64,000 bases of DNA, from contig NZ_JOEZ01000005.1 in the NCBI RefSeq assembly GCF_000721175.1, positions 62,001 through 126,000 on the forward strand, in the 5' to 3' direction. The translations under genes were made by a program, and so were the position numbers. How positions within the stretch are numbered: position 1 is the stretch's first letter; each line of letters opens with the position of its first letter. This document shows, one piece after another, positions 61,277 to 64,000 of the stretch. The stretch comes from Streptomyces anulatus. Lineage in GTDB: Bacteria > Actinomycetota > Actinomycetes > Streptomycetales > Streptomycetaceae. The notes under the pieces were generated by a model that did not search any database, was not told where the DNA came from, and saw only the letters and a program-made list of their open reading frames with translations.

Positions 61277-64000
61277 ATGGACCGTGACAGCGGGCCACGC
61301 GTGCGCGTACCGGAGCAGCGTGCTCCGGAGAAACCGGGTACGGCGGACTCCCTCAGGTTCACCGTGCTCGGCCCCGTACGGGCCTGGCGGGGCTCGGAGC
61401 TGCTCTCCTCAGGCTCGCCCCAGCAGCGCGCCCTGCTGGCCGCGCTGCTGCTGCGCGAGGGCCGGACGGCCACCGCGGGCGAGCTGATCGACGCGTTCTG
61501 GGGCGAGGACCCGCCCTCGCAGGCGCTGGCCACGATCCGGACGTACGCCTCCCGGCTGCGCAAGATCCTGGGCCAGGACACCCTGGTGAGCGAGTCCGGC
61601 GGCTACGCGATCCGGGCCGACCGGGCCGCGCTCGACCTGACGCTGGCACAGGACCTGACGGCCGAGGCCGAGAAGGCCCGCGCGGCCGGCGACCGCTGCC
61701 AGGCGCGCACCCTGATCAACAAGGTGCTGGGCCTGTGGGACGGCGAGGCGCTGGCCTCCGTCCCCGGGCCGTACGCGGACAACCAGCGCACCAGGCTGGA
61801 GGAGTGGCGGCTCCAGCTCACCGAGACCCGGCTCGACCTGGACCTGGAGGTCGGCTGCCACGCGGAGGCCGTCTCCGAGCTGACCGCGCTCACCGCCGCC
61901 CACCCGCTGCGCGAGAGGCTGCGCGAGCTGCTGATGGTGGCGCTGTACCGCAGCGGCCGGCAGGCCGAGGCGCTCGCGGTGTACGCGGACACCCGCCGGC
62001 TCCTCGCGGAGGAGCTGGGCGTCGACCCGCGCCCCGAACTGGCCCAGCTCCAGCAGCGGATCCTGCGCGCCGACGAGGAGCTGGCCCGCCCTGCGGACGA
62101 GCCTGCCCCCGCGCCCGCCCCGCTGCGCCCCGCGCAGCTTCCGGCGACGGTGCCGGACTTCACCGGCCGGTCCGCGTTCGTCTCCGAGCTGGGCGGCCGT
62201 CTCGCCACCGCCGAGGGCTCGGTGATGGCCGTCTCCGCGGTGGCCGGGATCGGCGGCGTCGGCAAGACGACGCTGGCCGTGCACGTCGCCCACCAGGCCC
62301 GCCGGCACTTCCCGGACGGGCAGCTCTACGTCGACCTCCAGGGCGCGGGAGCCAGGGCCGCCGAACCGGAGACGGTGCTCGGGGCGTTCCTGCGGGCGCT
62401 CGGCACGGCGGACTCGGCGATCCCGGACACGCTGGACGAGCGGGCCGCGCTGTACCGCTCGACGCTGGACGGCCGCCGCATACTGATCCTCCTCGACAAC
62501 GCCCACGACGCGGCCCAGATCCGCCCGTTGCTGCCCGGTACGCCGGGGTGCGCGGCCCTGGTGACGAGCCGGGTGCGGATGGTGGACCTGGCCGGGGCAC
62601 ATCTGGTGGACCTGGACGTGATGTCGCCCGAGGAGGCGCTCCAGCTCTTCACCCGGATCGTCGGCGCGGAGCGGGTCGGCGCGGAGCGCGAGGCGGCGCT
62701 GGACGTGGTGGCCGCGTGCGGCTTCCTGCCCCTGGCGATCCGCATCGCCGCCTCCCGGCTGGCCGCCCGCCGCACCTGGACGGTCTCGGTCCTCGCCGCC
62801 AAGCTCGCGGACGAGCGACGCCGGCTGGACGAGCTGCAGGCGGGCGATCTCGCGGTGAAGGCCACGTTCGAACTCGGCTACGGCCAGCTGGAACCGGCCC
62901 AGGCCCGCGCCTTCCGTCTCCTGGGCCTCGCGGACGGCCCGGACGTCTCGCTGGCCGCGGCGGCGGCCCTGCTGGACCTGGACCCGCACGTGGCGGAGGA
63001 CCTCCTGGAGGCCCTGGTCGACACGAGCCTGGTGGAGTCGGCAGCGCCTGGCCGCTACCGGTACCACGACCTGGTGCGACTCTACGCGCGTGCGTGCGCG
63101 GAGCGGGACGAGCAGTCACCGGTGGAGCGGGAGCTGGCGCTGTCGCGGCTGCTGGACTTCTATCTGGCCACGGCGGCGGGGGTGTACGCGCTGGAGCGGC
63201 CGGGGGACCGGCTGGTGGATCACCTGGAGCCGACGGACCGCGCGGGGCTCTCGTTCGGCGACCGGCACGCGGCCCTGGACTGGCTGTACACGGAGGCGAC
63301 CAACCTGCTGACCTGCGTACGCCAGGTAGCACGCCCGGCCACCCTGCGCCGCGCGGTGGATCTGCTGTACGCCGCCCTGGACCTGGGCGAGTCGGGCGCG
63401 AACGCGAAGCAGTACGAGGCGGCGGCCGTGACGGTGCGCGAAGCCGCCCGGGAGTGCGGCGATCCCCGGACGGAGAGCCGCGCCGTCATGTGCCTTGCCA
63501 ACGCACACCAGTTGGCGGGGCGATTCGACCATGCGGACGGGGAGGCCAAGGAGGCGATGCGGCTGGCCGAGACCGCCCAGGACCTGCTGGCGGTCAGCTG
63601 GGCGGCCAACGCCCGGGGCATCATCGCGCTCTACCACAGCCGCCACCAGGACGGCGAAGCCTTCCTGAACCAGGCGATCGAGGCATTCCGCAGCGACGGC
63701 AACCGCCCGGGCGAGGCGAGCGCCCTGTGCAACCTCTCCCGCATCCACCTCGCCACGGGACGTACCGGCAGCGCCATCACCCTGGCCCGCTCCGGCATCG
63801 AGATCTACGACCTCCTCGGCCATGCCCTGCGCGGCGCGAACGGCCGCTACGCCCTGGGCATGGCGCTGACCCAGAGCGAGGAGTTCTCGGCGGCCACCGC
63901 GAAGCTGACCGAGGCGCTGGAGATATTCCGCGAAAGCCGCCAGCGACTGTGGGAGGGCATGACTCTGTTCCGGCTGGCGGAGGTCGAGATCGCGTCCGGG
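61277..64000 (+). CDS. AfsR/SARP-type transcriptional regulator, cut by window end
   Basis: At least 908 codons without a stop. Domains in order: OmpR-like winged helix (about 25-105, FTVLGPVRAWRGSELLSSGS, ATIRTYASRLRKILG), bacterial transcriptional activator domain (about 110-255), NB-ARC ATPase (about 290-560; Walker A GIGGVGKTTLA, Walker B RRILILLDNAHD) and a winged-helix plus TPR region (from about 560; AHQLAGRFDHADGEAKEAMR, CNLSRIHLATGRTGSA). This is the AfsR layout used by activators of secondary metabolism. ATG 61277 has AGGGGG upstream. No biosynthetic cluster is visible here, so targets are unknown. It is divergent from the amidohydrolase gene and shares its operator region. Confidence 0.93.
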   Translation, partial: MDRDSGPRVRVPEQRAPEKPGTADSLRFTVLGPVRAWRGSELLSSGSPQQRALLAALLLREGRTATAGELIDAFWGEDPPSQALATIRTYASRLRKILGQDTLVSESGGYAIRADRAALDLTLAQDLTAEAEKARAAGDRCQARTLINKVLGLWDGEALASVPGPYADNQRTRLEEWRLQLTETRLDLDLEVGCHAEAVSELTALTAAHPLRERLRELLMVALYRSGRQAEALAVYADTRRLLAEELGVDPRPELAQLQQRILRADEELARPADEPAPAPAPLRPAQLPATVPDFTGRSAFVSELGGRLATAEGSVMAVSAVAGIGGVGKTTLAVHVAHQARRHFPDGQLYVDLQGAGARAAEPETVLGAFLRALGTADSAIPDTLDERAALYRSTLDGRRILILLDNAHDAAQIRPLLPGTPGCAALVTSRVRMVDLAGAHLVDLDVMSPEEALQLFTRIVGAERVGAEREAALDVVAACGFLPLAIRIAASRLAARRTWTVSVLAAKLADERRRLDELQAGDLAVKATFELGYGQLEPAQARAFRLLGLADGPDVSLAAAAALLDLDPHVAEDLLEALVDTSLVESAAPGRYRYHDLVRLYARACAERDEQSPVERELALSRLLDFYLATAAGVYALERPGDRLVDHLEPTDRAGLSFGDRHAALDWLYTEATNLLTCVRQVARPATLRRAVDLLYAALDLGESGANAKQYEAAAVTVREAARECGDPRTESRAVMCLANAHQLAGRFDHADGEAKEAMRLAETAQDLLAVSWAANARGIIALYHSRHQDGEAFLNQAIEAFRSDGNRPGEASALCNLSRIHLATGRTGSAITLARSGIEIYDLLGHALRGANGRYALGMALTQSEEFSAATAKLTEALEIFRESRQRLWEGMTLFRLAEVEIASG

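Overview
The window is high-GC actinobacterial chromosome and almost certainly from Streptomyces. The evidence is third-position GC near saturation, frequent GTG starts, rare TTA (bldA-type) codons, XRE/DUF397 pairs, a SARP/AfsR-type regulator, eukaryotic-type Ser/Thr kinases, a DasR-type operator and the gene order around a 14-gene nuo operon. About 60 protein genes, one decayed gene, several operators and terminators and one two-copy repeat family can be supported. No rRNA, tRNA, CRISPR array, IS or prophage was seen.

Layout. 1-1671: small actinobacterial genes facing an XRE regulator/DUF397 pair. 1764-5028: HAD phosphatase, a secreted chitin-type LPMO preceded by a perfect DasR-like operator, a secreted Ca-binding RTX-repeat protein and a DUF1838 protein. 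5080-14685: signalling and conflict-like genes: a degenerate PP2C-type protein, a Ser/Thr kinase, a membrane-anchored STAND ATPase with a small partner, a Crp-family regulator, a nucleotide-cyclase-like protein with a small partner, and a TetR regulator. Four of these proteins carry a similar short Gly-rich strand-like motif. 14922-19465: ABC exporter, LolA-like lipoprotein-type protein and polyprenyl diphosphate synthase. 19623-20000: remnant of a POT peptide transporter. 20004-26911: CocE/NonD hydrolase, fumarylacetoacetase, GPP34 protein, Uma2 protein and RecQ.

27067-43190 (minus strand): complete nuoA-N operon for NDH-1, with most neighbouring genes overlapping by 1-8 bp. A 16-bp Rex-like operator lies about 80 bp upstream of nuoA. 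43990-50036: NlpC/P60 hydrolase, a Cmx/CmlR-like exporter, two small proteins, a geranylgeranyl/menaquinone reductase, a GNAT and the demethylmenaquinone methyltransferase. 50395-52862: an SigE-family sigma factor, a membrane protein and a DUF3152 zincin. 52883-58140: a shrunken amidohydrolase, mqnC, a second Ser/Thr kinase and mqnA. 58471-64000: cold-shock protein with a terminator-like leader, MerR regulator, ACMSD-like amidohydrolase, and an AfsR-type regulator cut by the window end.

How it fits together. NDH-1 reduces menaquinone. The same 40 kb also encodes a polyprenyl synthase (possible side chain), MqnA and MqnC (futalosine pathway head group), MenG/UbiE (methylation) and a MenJ-like reductase (side-chain saturation), so the region is a respiratory-quinone neighbourhood. 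The most novel-looking parts are the 8.7-14.1 kb STAND/cyclase/Crp cluster linked by a shared short motif, and a roughly 150-172 bp MITE-like element with 21-bp terminal inverted repeats, two copies of which end exactly where neighbouring genes stop.
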